A stretch of 33,852 nt of DNA from Nemertoderma westbladi (Eukaryota; Xenacoelomorpha; Nemertodermatida; Nemertodermatidae): assembly GCA_032718475.1 (NCBI GenBank), contig JAUCBJ010007703.1:1-33852 (forward strand). Reading direction: 5' to 3'. This document shows positions 9,801 to 21,800 of the stretch, piece after piece. The position numbers and the translations under genes are program-made. The first letter of the stretch is position 1, and every line of letters begins with the position of its first letter. The notes under the pieces are model-generated. The model worked only from the letters and a program-made list of their open reading frames with translations, was not told the DNA's origin and searched no databases.

Positions 9801-12800
9801 GTGTAGTGGAATGTAATTTATGCGATAAGAAGTACACAACAACCTCTGCGTTATCGAGACACAAACAAAAATTTGATAAAGGAGAACAGACAGCGAAGCG
9901 AAGCGAAACTAAACCATTCATTTTCACGTTGTCCAGCTTGCCAGCACTTCTTTCTGCAACTCGCGTGTCGGGAATGCTACAGCACAGACAATCCTTGGGC
10001 CAATTGAATGGATAGGACAGTATGATGTAGCGTTTGCACGGGTGTAAACACTACGCCGACAACCGTCAACCACTGCCGACAATGTGAAATGTGAAAATGT
10101 AACCTGAGTTCGTAACTCTCGTTTATTGTTTTGGTTAGACTAACCTTCCACTGTAACCTGTTCCTTTCCCTCAATTAATAAATAACATTAATTAGCTTTA
10201 ATAATGGTTGTCGGCGTTGGTTGTGTTATGGCCTAGCATTTAAACTCCGTTTGCACGAAGTCAGTAAGTGGTTGGTATCATAAAAATTCTGTGAATAAAA
10301 CACAACACGAGTTTCAGGGTGATGAACTGATATGTGCTGATGTGAGACCTGTCTGCCTGTATTTTGCCCACTTTGAATATTACTACGTGGCAAAGTACTT
10401 CAATGAGATATTGTATTAGTGCAGTATGTTTATTACTAAACCAGACAATTTGACAGACATTTGCAGTTTACATCATTGTACTGTAATTAAACTAATCCAC
10501 TTATACTACACGCGATCTTATATTATATGCATATATAATGCATATAATATTGCATTATTATAATGATATAATATTATATCATTATATTATTGATATAATA
10601 ATCAATAATTATAATCAATAATAATATAAGCATATATTATGTATCATGCCTGGTATTGTACCATATAATATTATATGGCTTACTCGATTACTAACTGACT
10701 AACACTAGCAGCTTAATTACTGTAATATCTGATTACTTTGGAATAATGGTAACCTGAACTTTTTGAAGTTAGCAATATTCCATTCTCATTGACTCTGTGT
10801 TAAACAGGATTAATGTGATTGGTTGCTGCTTAGTAGCAGCCACTAGCAGGTTTCTCCAACCACATCACTTGTTTTATACAAAATGGAATAATGTTAACTG
10901 AAAAAGCCACGATCTAAGCACCCGTACGGTACTACCGCTACCGCAAATACCACGCTTTTTACTACCGTTACCGCAAATGCCAACTACTACGGTATTTGCG
11001 GTATATAGTTGGTTTTTAGTTTTTTTCTATTTACCGTAGGCAAATTTCCTATTGGGGTGCTGCTTCTGCCTGCCCATTGAATTTATGTTAATTTGATAAT
11101 TGAAAAATAAGTACCTAAGAAATAAAACCTTTACTATAAACTGTGTTTCTAATTTAAGTTGAAGTTCATTGCATATCAATCATTCATGTCTTAACAGGCT
11201 GAAACAGCAGCAATTGTGTTCAAATTATTTGAAATCGGTAAATAATTTTCTAAAATAATAATCCTGATTTCGTATAACTATGAAATTAATAAGATATTAA
11301 ATCATTATGATACGAAAAAATTACGAAACATTTTCATATCATATCGCATTTTCTTAAAATCACATTCATATCATATTGTATCCTTTTTATACGGTACCTT
11401 CAAAAATCACCATATATGCAAAATAACGTTCATCCATCATTGCAGCAGTTATACATTATATATGAAAAATTGATTCGCATTGTAGCGTATTTTCTGTCAA
11501 CAAAAACAAATTAAAATTTATTAATTCAAGAAAACAATTTACCAAAAATAAACGCCACAATTTAAAAAAAAAGTCGTCAAAAAGTGAGCATCTAACTTCA
11601 TTAATCCAGCTAAATTGACCGCATTGATTGCAACTACCGCTACCGCGGTAAATACCACTAACGCAAAGCCATGCCATTACCACTACCGCTACCGTAAAAA
11701 TTGACTACCGTGCGTTCCCTGAGGAGTAGCACCCACCCCTACCTTAGGGTAGCAGATAGGAGTAGCGCCCACACCTACCTTCGGGTATCAGATAGGAGTA
11801 GCAGCCACCCCTACCTTCGGGTAGCAGATAGGAGTAGCGCCCACACCTACCTTCGGGTATCAGATAGGAATAGCGCCCACCACTACCTTAGGGTAGCAGA
11901 TAGGATTAGCCTCCCAACTAAACCCGGGGAGCGAATTGACGGACTCTGGGAGTCCACTGGCCTCCCAACTAAATCCAGGGAGCCACAGCAGCACCAGGAC
12001 TAGCACATGGGAAGAAATAATAAAGCGCTTTAGTAATAGTTCAAATAACTCAAAGGGACAAACAAATATTCAGGAGAATATAATTGGCTCGTGTAAAAAA
12101 GCTACAGCTCCAACAATATCCAAGTAAATGACACCTTCATGTCATTTTCATATTTGAATTCATAATCTAGAACTATGTGTGATTGTGTTATTTTTAGCAA
12201 TTGACTTATCGCCCCTACCACTTGGTAATTGTTCTATATTATATAACTGAAATTTTGTGACCGGGTTGTGTTTATAAATATTTAATGTTTAAACATTTCA
12301 ATTCCCTTTTAATGCGGTTTACGAATTTTATTATGAATTTATTGTTGATCAAATAAATGCCAGCTAGTCTGGTGATGCGCGCGTTGCGCGATAAACTAGC
12401 GCCCTGCCCCTGCAGATAGGAGTAGCGCCCACCCCTGCCTTGGGGTAGCAGATAGGAGTAGCGCCCTCCCCTGCCTTGGGGTAGCAGATAGGAGTAGCGC
12501 CCACCCCTACCTTAGGGTAGCAGATAGGAGTAGCGCCCTCCTCCCCTACCTTAGGGTAGCAGATAGGAGTAGCGCCCACCCCTACCTTAGGGTAGCAGAT
12601 AGGAGTAGCAACCACCCATCCCATACCTTTGGGTAGCAGATAGGAGTAGCACCCACTCTTATCTTCGGGTATCATATAGGAGTAGCGCCCAGCCCTACCT
12701 TCGGGTGATCTTGCGCTGAATGGGCTGCCCCAGGTAAAGAAAATCGTAGACGATATAATAGACGATAAAATCAGCGAGTATCCGACCCCATTAAATATCA

Positions 12801-15800
12801 CAGACTTGCAAAGTTTTATGGGGCTGGTCAACCAGCTAGGTTACTTCTCAAGTGAGATTTCAACTACGGCAACACCCCTGCGAGACCTACTACGTGTATG
12901 TACCGCATTTGTATGGACTAGAAACCATGAAGATGCTTTCAACGCCACTAAGGCGGCTCTCGTGAGTCCTCCCGTACTGGCATCATTCGATGCCAGCTTA
13001 CCAACACGCCTCGAGACCGATGCGAGTCGCCTCCATGGACTTGGGTACGATCTACTCCAATGCCATAACGACGACTGGTGGCTTCTCGCATGCGGGAGTA
13101 GATTCCTAAGGGACCCGGAGACACGTTACGCCACTATCGAGTTGGAGTGCATAGCGATACAATACACAATAAAAAAATGCCGTATCTACTTGGCCAGATT
13201 CCGGCATTCACCGTTGTGACAGATCACCGACCACTCCTTGGAATTTTCAACTCGTATAACCTCGACCAAGTCGAGAACAGGAAAATTCAGAAAATGAAAG
13301 CAGAATTACAATCCTGCTACACTTTCACCATTGCCTGGCAGAAGGGGAAGATCCACTGGATTGCTGACGCTTTGAGCCGGGCTCCCGTTGACCTCACTCC
13401 GGACGATCCCGAGGACGAAACGCCACCCATTGTAGCGATGATAGTGGCAAAGCTCCAACAGGAAGAAACTTTGCATTCCTCGGAAGTGGTTAATAAACCC
13501 ACTCAAAGTGCATAACTCGCGCCGGACTCACACGATGAACTCGTGGAGTAACTGCGGGTAGCAGCGCACGAGGATCCGGAATACTGTGAACTCTTGGAGT
13601 GCATACGAACTGGCAACCGTAATGTTCCCACAACGCTGGCAGTGCAGCAATACCGTTAAATTATCTACAACCTGTCGATATACTTCGACCTTGTGTTATA
13701 TGATCCTGCGGAATGTTATGAGTGAATGAATCTGTTATGAGATCCTGTGGAAACTCCACGCTCCCCATCCCATCTCGGAATTACCCGAACTAAACAGCGG
13801 GCTCGCACTACAGTTTACTGGCCTGGAATCAATGCGGACATCGAACGCGCCGTGGGCCATTGCCACGCGTGCCAAGGGTACCTGCCCAGTCTTCCCAAGG
13901 AGACCCTGATGGCAGATGCCATCCCCACGCGTCTCTTTGTGTCAGCTTCCTCGGATCTATTCACCCTCGCGGGTAAACATTTCGTAGTATACACCGCCAG
14001 ACTGCCTGGCTATACCCTGTCGTGTTAGAGTGGCGGAATGACCCCACTGCACAACAGTGCGTCGACGACATATGACGTTTCTTTGTAGACCTCGGGGTCC
14101 CCTACGTTTGGCGTACAGACGGTGGCCCACAATATGCTGCTGATGTATTCCAGCGCTTCCTCAAAGAGTGGGGTGTGCGCTGGGAGGATAGCACGCCACA
14201 CTTCCCTAGCAGCAATGGCCATGCTGAGGCCAGATTTAAAATGCTGCTTAGGAAGGTGCAACACCCTGACATACGCTCTGAAGATTTCCAACGCGGGAGG
14301 TTGGAACTAAGAAACACGCCACGCGCGAATGGGCGATCGCCCAATGAAACGGTGTTTGGACGACGTCTGCGAACTACAATCCCCGCCCACCACAACCATT
14401 ATAAACAACAGTGGCAAGCGGAAGCGGACACAGTGGATAAACGCACGGAAACACAGCGCGGTAGGGCTGTGGAGTTCTATAACCGGTCTGCACATGACCT
14501 CCCTCGCATTGCCGTAGGCGATACGGTCCGCATACAGGACCCCCAGTCCAAAAGGTGGACGCGCATGCCGCATAGGACTGGTAGTGGAGGCTGGCCGGCG
14601 ACGTGATTATCGCGTGAAACTCAATTCTGGCCGGACATGGTGGCGAAACCGCCGCTTCATCAGACGATATCACTCCCCACCACCAGGGGGCGCTTCAAAA
14701 CCTCAGACCAAACCATCATCATCAGATGAACCGGACATACCAAACAATTTCGAAACAGAAAGTAAATCGGCTCTCAGGAAGGCCTATCCCATGCGTCCCA
14801 GTACACTGGCCCAGCGTAAGACAGTGCAGTGCATTGGGACATCAACGACCAAAACGCCACACCATAATGCGTTTCGATCGCGGAGGAAAAAGGGGTGTGA
14901 TATCCAGTTTGGACGGAGGCCTCAATAACTGAGGTGTGCGGCCTGCCCGAGAGACCTGGGATACTATACTGCTGTACTGATGTAATCTTTATTAACTGGG
15001 TACAATACCCTACACCGCAGCACCGGTACACTGGTACTAAACGGCCGCTGCGGCCCTAACTAGGTGGTGGTCCTGGAATATTAATTATTGTTCTATAATA
15101 TACATATATCTTTGTATTGCTCAATATAATGCAGTAAGGACGAATGAGATATTAAACCATTCACACAGATATGAGTTGCGCCCTCCTCCCCACACCACCC
15201 CCCCCCCCCCCCCCCCCCCCCCTACCGTCGGATAGCATATAGGAGTAGCTCCCACCCCGACCTTCGGGTAGCAGATATGAGTATTATGAGTATTTAATTA
15301 AATATGTAATTCATTTAAAATATTTAATGTAATTCATACAAAATATTTAATGTAATTCGTACAAAATATTTAATGTAATTTATTCAAAATATTTAATATA
15401 ATTCGTACAAATATTTAATGTAATTCATACAAAATATTTAATGTAATTCATACAAAATATTTAATGTAATTCATACAAAATATTTAATGTAATTCATACA
15501 AAATATTTTATGTAATTCATACTAAATATTGAATTTATAAAATAGTTTATCAATAACAAAAAGTGGTTGCACATTTTCTGGAATTCATTGTAAACAGTTG
15601 GTAGACTTGTGATGGTCAAGCCACCAGATTTAACTGAGAGAGGTGAGACCAGGCTGACACGAAACTAGTCGGGGCTCAAATCTGTATCGGCAAATTCTAC
15701 AAATATATCTTAATTTCATTCAATAAATTTTCACTTTTGAAATTAAGTTTTGGCCCTACCCTGGACGAAACTAATCATAACTCTTTCAATAAGTATATAA

Positions 15801-18800
15801 TGTATCTGTCTCTCCTCATTAATGATCTCTGTCTCACAGTAATTCCCTGTTCTGTATCCTTTCCAGCAACCCGCGAACCATTGTGCCAGCAGACAGCCCA
15901 TCGCAAGGTCCTCGACAAACATCCCCTCCCTCCAGATTGTCCCCCCGGCATTACCGGTGTTCACGAACTCTTGCCTCACGTTCCTCTCAGCGGAATGATT
16001 AATAAAACCGGAGGGAAAGTCCGACTCACATTCAAGTTAGAGTTGGATCAGCTATGGATAGGAACCAAAGGTGAGTTAGAGTTGGATCAGCTAATAGGAA
16101 CCAAAGGTGAGTTAGAGTTGGATCAGCTGTGGATATGAACCAAAGGTGAGTTAGAGTTGGATCAGCTATGGATAGGAACCAAAGGTGAGTTAGAGTTGGA
16201 TCAGCTGTGGATAGGAACCAAAGAGTTGGATCAGCTGTGGATAGGAACCAAAGGTGAGTCCGGGTTGGATCAGCTATGGATAGGAACCAAAGGTGAGTTA
16301 GAGTTGGATCAGCTAATAGGAACCAAAGGTGAGTTAGAGTTGGATCAGCTATGGATAGGAACCAAAGGTGAGTTAGAGTTGGATCAGCTATGGATAGGAA
16401 CCAAAGGTGAGTTAGAGTTGGATCAGCTGTGGATAGGAACCAAAGGTGAGTTAGAGTTGGATCAGCTGTGGATATGAACCAAAGGTGAGTTAGAGTTGGA
16501 TCAGCTATGGATAGGAACCAAAGGTGAGTCCGAGTTGGATCAGCTATGGATAGGAACCAAAGGTGAGTCCGAGTTGGATCAGCTGTGGATAGGAACCAAA
16601 GGTGAGTTAGAGTTGGATCAGCTAATAGGAACCAAAGGTGAGTTTGAGTTGGATCAGCTGTGGATAGGAACCAAAGGTGAGTCCGAGTTGGATCAGCTAT
16701 GGATAGGAACCAAAGGTGAGTCCGAGTTGGATCAGCTATGGATAGGAACCAAAGGTGAGTTAGAGTTGGATCAGCTAATAGGAACCAAAGGTGAGTTAGA
16801 GTTGGATCAGCTATGGATATGAACCAAAGGTGAGTTAGAGTTGGATCAGCTATGGATAGGAACCAAAGGTGAGTTAGAGTTGGATCAGCTAATAGGAACC
16901 AAAGGTGAGTTAGAGTTGGATCAGCTGTGGATAGGAACCAAAGGTGAGTTAGAGTTGGATCAGCTAATAGGAACCAAAGGTGAGTTAGAGTTGGATCAGC
17001 TAATAGGAACCAAAGGTGAGTTAGAGTTGGATCAGCTATGGATATGAACCAAAGGTGAGTTAGAGTTGGATCAGCTATGGATAGGAACCAAAGGTGAGTT
17101 AGAGTTGGATCAGCTAATAGGAACCAAAGGTGAGTTAGAGTTGGATCAGCTGTGGATAGGAACCAAAGGTGAGTCCGAGTTGGATCAGCTATGGATAGGA
17201 ACCAAAGGTGAGTCCGAGTTGGATCAGCTATGGATAGGAACCAAAGGTGAGTTAGAGTTGGATCAGCTAATAGGAACCAAAGGTGAGTTAGAGTTGGATC
17301 AGCTAATAGGAACCAAAGGTGAGTTAGAGTTGGATCAGCTATGGATATGAACCAAAGGTGAGTTAGAGTTGGATCAGCTATGGATAGGAACCAAAGGTGA
17401 GTTAGAGTTGGATCAGCTAATAGGAACCAAAGGTGAGTTAGAGTTGGATTAGCTAATAGGAACCAAAGGTGAGTTAGAGTTGGATCAGCTAATAGGAACC
17501 AAAGGTGAGTTAGAGTTGGATCAGCTAATAGGAACCAAAGGTGAGTTAGAGTTGGATCAGCTAATAGGAACCAAAGGTGAGTTAGAGTTGGATCAGCTAT
17601 GGATATGAACCAAAGGTGAGTTAGAGTTGGATCAGCTATGGATAGGAACCAAAGGTGAGTCCGAGTTGGATCAGCTATGGATATGAACCAAAGGTGAGTT
17701 AGAGTTGGATCAGCTATGGATAGGAACCAAAGGTGAGTTAGAGTTGGATCAGCTAATAGGAACCAAAGGTGAGTTAGAGTTGGATCAGCTGTGGATAGGA
17801 ACCAAAGGTGAGTCCGAGTTGGATCAGCTATGGATAGGAACCAAAGGTGAGTCCGAGTTGGATCAGCTATGGATAGGAACCAAAGGTGAGTTAGAGTTGG
17901 ATCAGCTAATAGGAACCAAAGGTGAGTTAGAGTTGGATCAGCTAATAGGAACCAAAGGTGAGTTAGAGTTGGATCAGCTATGGATATGAACCAAAGGTGA
18001 GTTAGAGTTGGATCAGCTATGGATAGGAACCAAAGGTGAGTTAGAGTTGGATAAGCTAATAGGAACCAAAGGTGAGTTAGAGTTGGATCAGCTAATAGGA
18101 ACCAAAGGTGAGTTAGAGTTGGATCAGCTAATAGGAACCAAAGGTGAGTTAGAGTTGGATCAGCTATGGATAGGAACCAAAGGTGAGTTAGAGTTGGATC
18201 AGCTATGGATAGGAACCAAAGGTGAGTTAGAGTTGGATCAGCTATGGATAGGAACCAAAGGTGAGTTAGAGTTGGATCAGCTATGGATAGGAACCAAAGG
18301 TGAGTCCGAGTTGGATCAGCTATGGATAGGAACCAAAGGTGAGTCCGAGTTGGATCAGCTATGGATAGGAACCAAAGGTGAGTTAGAGTTGGATCAGCAA
18401 ATAGGAACCAAAGGTGAGTTAGAGTTGGATCAGCTAATAGGAACCAAAGGTGAGTTAGAGTTGGATCAGCTATGGATAGGAACCAAAGGTGAGTTAGAGT
18501 TGGATCAGCTATGGATAGGAACCAAAGGATCAGCTATGGATAGGAACCAAAGGTGAGTTAGAGTTGGATCAGCTATGGATAGGAACCAAAGGATCAGCTA
18601 TGGATAGGAACCAAAGGTGAGTTAGAGTTGGATCAGCTAATAGGAACCAAAGGTGAGTTAGAGTTGGATCAGCTAATAGGAACCAAAGGTGAGTTAGAGT
18701 TGGATCAGCTATGGATAGGAACCAAAGGTGAGTTAGAGTTGGATCAGCTAATAGGAACCAAAGGTGAGTCCGAGTTGGATCAGCTATGGATAGGAACCAA

Positions 18801-21800
18801 AGGTGAGTTAGAGTTGGATCAACTATGGATAGGAACCAAAGGTGAGTTAGAGTTGGATCAGCTAATAGGAACCAAAGTTGAGTTAGAGTTGGATCAGCTA
18901 TGGATAGGAACCAAAGGTGAGTTAGAGTTGGATCAGCTATGGATAGGAACCAAAGTTGAGTTAGAGTTGGATCAGCTAATAGGAACCAAAAGTGAGTTAG
19001 AGTTGGATCAGCTAATAGGAACCAAAGGTGAGTCCGAGTTGGATCAGCTATGGATAGGAACCAAAGGTGAGTCCGAGTTGGATCAGCTGTGGATAGGAAC
19101 CAAAGTTGAGTCCGAGTTGGATCAGCTATGGATAGGAACCAATGGTGAGTTAGAGTTGGATCAGCTAATAGGAACCAAAGGTGAGTCCGAGTTGGATCAG
19201 CTATGGATAGGAACCAAAGGTGAGTCCGAGTTGGATCAGCTAATAGGAACCAAAGGTGAGTTAGAGTTGGATCAGCTAATAGGAACCAAAGGTGAGTCCG
19301 AGTTGGATCAGCTATGGATAGGAACCAAAGGTGAGTCCGAGTTGGATCAGCTATGGATAGGAACCAAAGGTGAGTCCGAGTTGGATCAGCTATGGATAGG
19401 AACCAAAGGTGAGTCCGAGTTGGATCAGCTGTGGATAGGAACCAAAGGTGAGTTAGAGTTGGATCAGCTAATAGGAACCAAAGGTGAGTTAGAGTTGGAT
19501 CAGCTAATAGGAACCAAAGGTGAGTTAGAGTTGGATCAGCTGTGGATAGGAACCAAAGGTGAGTCCGAGTTGGATCAGCTATGGATAGGAACCAAAGGTG
19601 AGTCCGAGTTGGATCAGCTAATAGGAACCAAAGGTGAGTTAGAGTTGGATCAGCTGTGGATAGGAACCAAAGGTGAGTCCGAGTTGGATCAGCTATGGAT
19701 AGGAACCAAAGGTGAGTTAGAGTTGGATAAGCTAATAGGAACCAAAGGTGAGTTAGAGTTGGATCAGCTAATAGGAACCAAAGGTGAGTTAGAGTTGGAT
19801 CAGCTATGGATAGGAACCAAAGGTGAGTCCGAGTTGGATCAGCTAATAGGAACCAAAGGTGAGTTAGAGTTAGATCAGCTAATAGGAACCAAAGGTGAGT
19901 CCGAGTTGGATCAGCTATGGATAGGAACCAAAGGTGAGTCCGAGTTGGATCAGCTATGGATAGGAACCAAAGGTGAGTTAGAGTTGGATCAGCTAATAGG
20001 AACCAAAGGTGAGTTAGAGTTGGATCAGCTGTGGATAGGAACCAAAGGTGAGTCCGAGTTGGATCAGCTATGGATAGGAACCAAAGGTGAGTTAGAGTTG
20101 TTCAGCTAATAGGAACCAAAGGTGAGTTAGAGTTGGATCAGCTAATAGGAACCAAAGGTGAGTTAGAGTTGGATCAGCTATGGATAGGAACCAAAGGTGA
20201 GTCCGAGTTGGATCAGCTAATAGGAACCAAAGGTGAGTTAGAGTTGGATCAGCTATGGATAGGAACCAAAGGTGAGTCCGAGTTGGATCAGTTGCGGATA
20301 GGAACCAAAGGTGAGTCCGAGTTGGATCAGCTATGGATAGGAACCAAAGGTGAGTCCGAGTTGGATCAGCTATGGATAGGAACCAAAGGTGAGTCCGAGT
20401 TGGATCAGCTATGGATAGGAACCAAAGGTGAGTTAGAGTTGGATCAGCTAATAGGAACCAAAGGTGAGTTAGGTAAGGTCCGATTATTTAGAGCATCAGT
20501 AGTTCCAGTACTCCTCTACGGGAGTCCATGCTGGGCTCTAACTGCTGAGGACACCAAATCTCTGGATGGCACATTCACAAGAATGCTACGCCGGGTTCAT
20601 TGTATCAAGTACAATGCACACATCTCCAACCAGACACTATATAACATTGGAGGTGTCTCATTGGTTCCCCCAAGCTTGACACTAGAACAAAATCGCCTCC
20701 GCTTTGCAGGACATTGCTTTCGCCGTGAGGACCAGCCAGTGCATAATCTTGTACTTTGGCAGCCTCATGGAGTGAATAAGCATGGTGGACAGCCCATGAC
20801 TTTCTTGAGACGCATCTTAAAGGACACTGGCCTTAAAGATGCGGATGATCTAGCAAATGTCATGGGTGATAGGGAGTTGTGGCGGTGCAATTTTGTTGAC
20901 AAGCCGGCACATCATTCTTAAAAATGCAGCTGCAATGCAGCATGCCGATCCTAGTAGTAGTAGTACCAAAGGTGAGTTAGAGTTGGATCAGCTAATAGGA
21001 ACCAAAGGTGAGTTAGAGTTGGATCAGCTATGGATAGGAACCAAAGGTGAGTTAGAGTTGGATCAGCTATGGATAGGAACCAAAGGTGAGTTAGAGTTGG
21101 ATCAGCTAATAGGAACCAAAGGTGAGTTAGAGTTGGATCAGCTGTGGATAGGAACCAAAGGTGAGTCCGAGTTGGATCAGCTATGGATATGAACCAAAGG
21201 TGAGTCCGAGTTGGATCAGCTGTGGATAGGAACCAAACGTGAGTTAGAGTTGGATCAGCTAATAGGAACCAAAGGTGAGTTAGAGTTGGATCAGCTATGG
21301 ATAGGAACCAAAGGTGAGTTAGAGTTGGATCAGCTATGGATAGGAACCAAAGGTGAGTTAGAGTTGGATCAGCTTTGGATAGGAACCAAAGGTGAGTTAG
21401 AGTTGGATCAGCTGTGGATAGGAACCAAAGGTGAGTCCGAGTTGGATCAGCTATGGATAGGAACCAAAGGTGAGTTAGAGTTGGATCAGCTATGGATAGG
21501 AACCAAAGGTGAGTCCGAGTTGGATCAGCTATGGATAGGAACCAAAGGTGAGTTAGAGTTGGATCAGCTATGGATAGGAACCAAAGGTGAGTTAGAGTTG
21601 GATCAGCTATGGATAGGAACCAAAGGTGAGTTAGAGTTGGATCAGCTATGGATAGGAACCAAAGGTGAGTTAGAGTTGGATCAGCTATGGATAGGAACCA
21701 AAGGTGAGTTAGGGTTGGATCAGCAAATAGGAACCAAAGGTGAGTTAGAGTTGGATCAGTTGCGGATAGGAACCAAAGGTGAGTCCGAGTTGGATCAGCT

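Noticed and set aside
12806-14931. A functional retroelement
   Set aside because: Several frame changes and stops, a truncated RT, and no LTRs seen.
18628-20109. 493-codon open frame of DQLWIGTKGELEL repeats, and similar frames across 16035-22397, as a repeat protein gene
   Set aside because: The frames are open only because units of 39 and 36 bp copied from a coding exon keep phase. Stop-bearing units and 25-bp or 1-base indels cut them at random, and each is bounded by array sequence with no independent start context. Only the first unit or two can be UBFD1 coding sequence.
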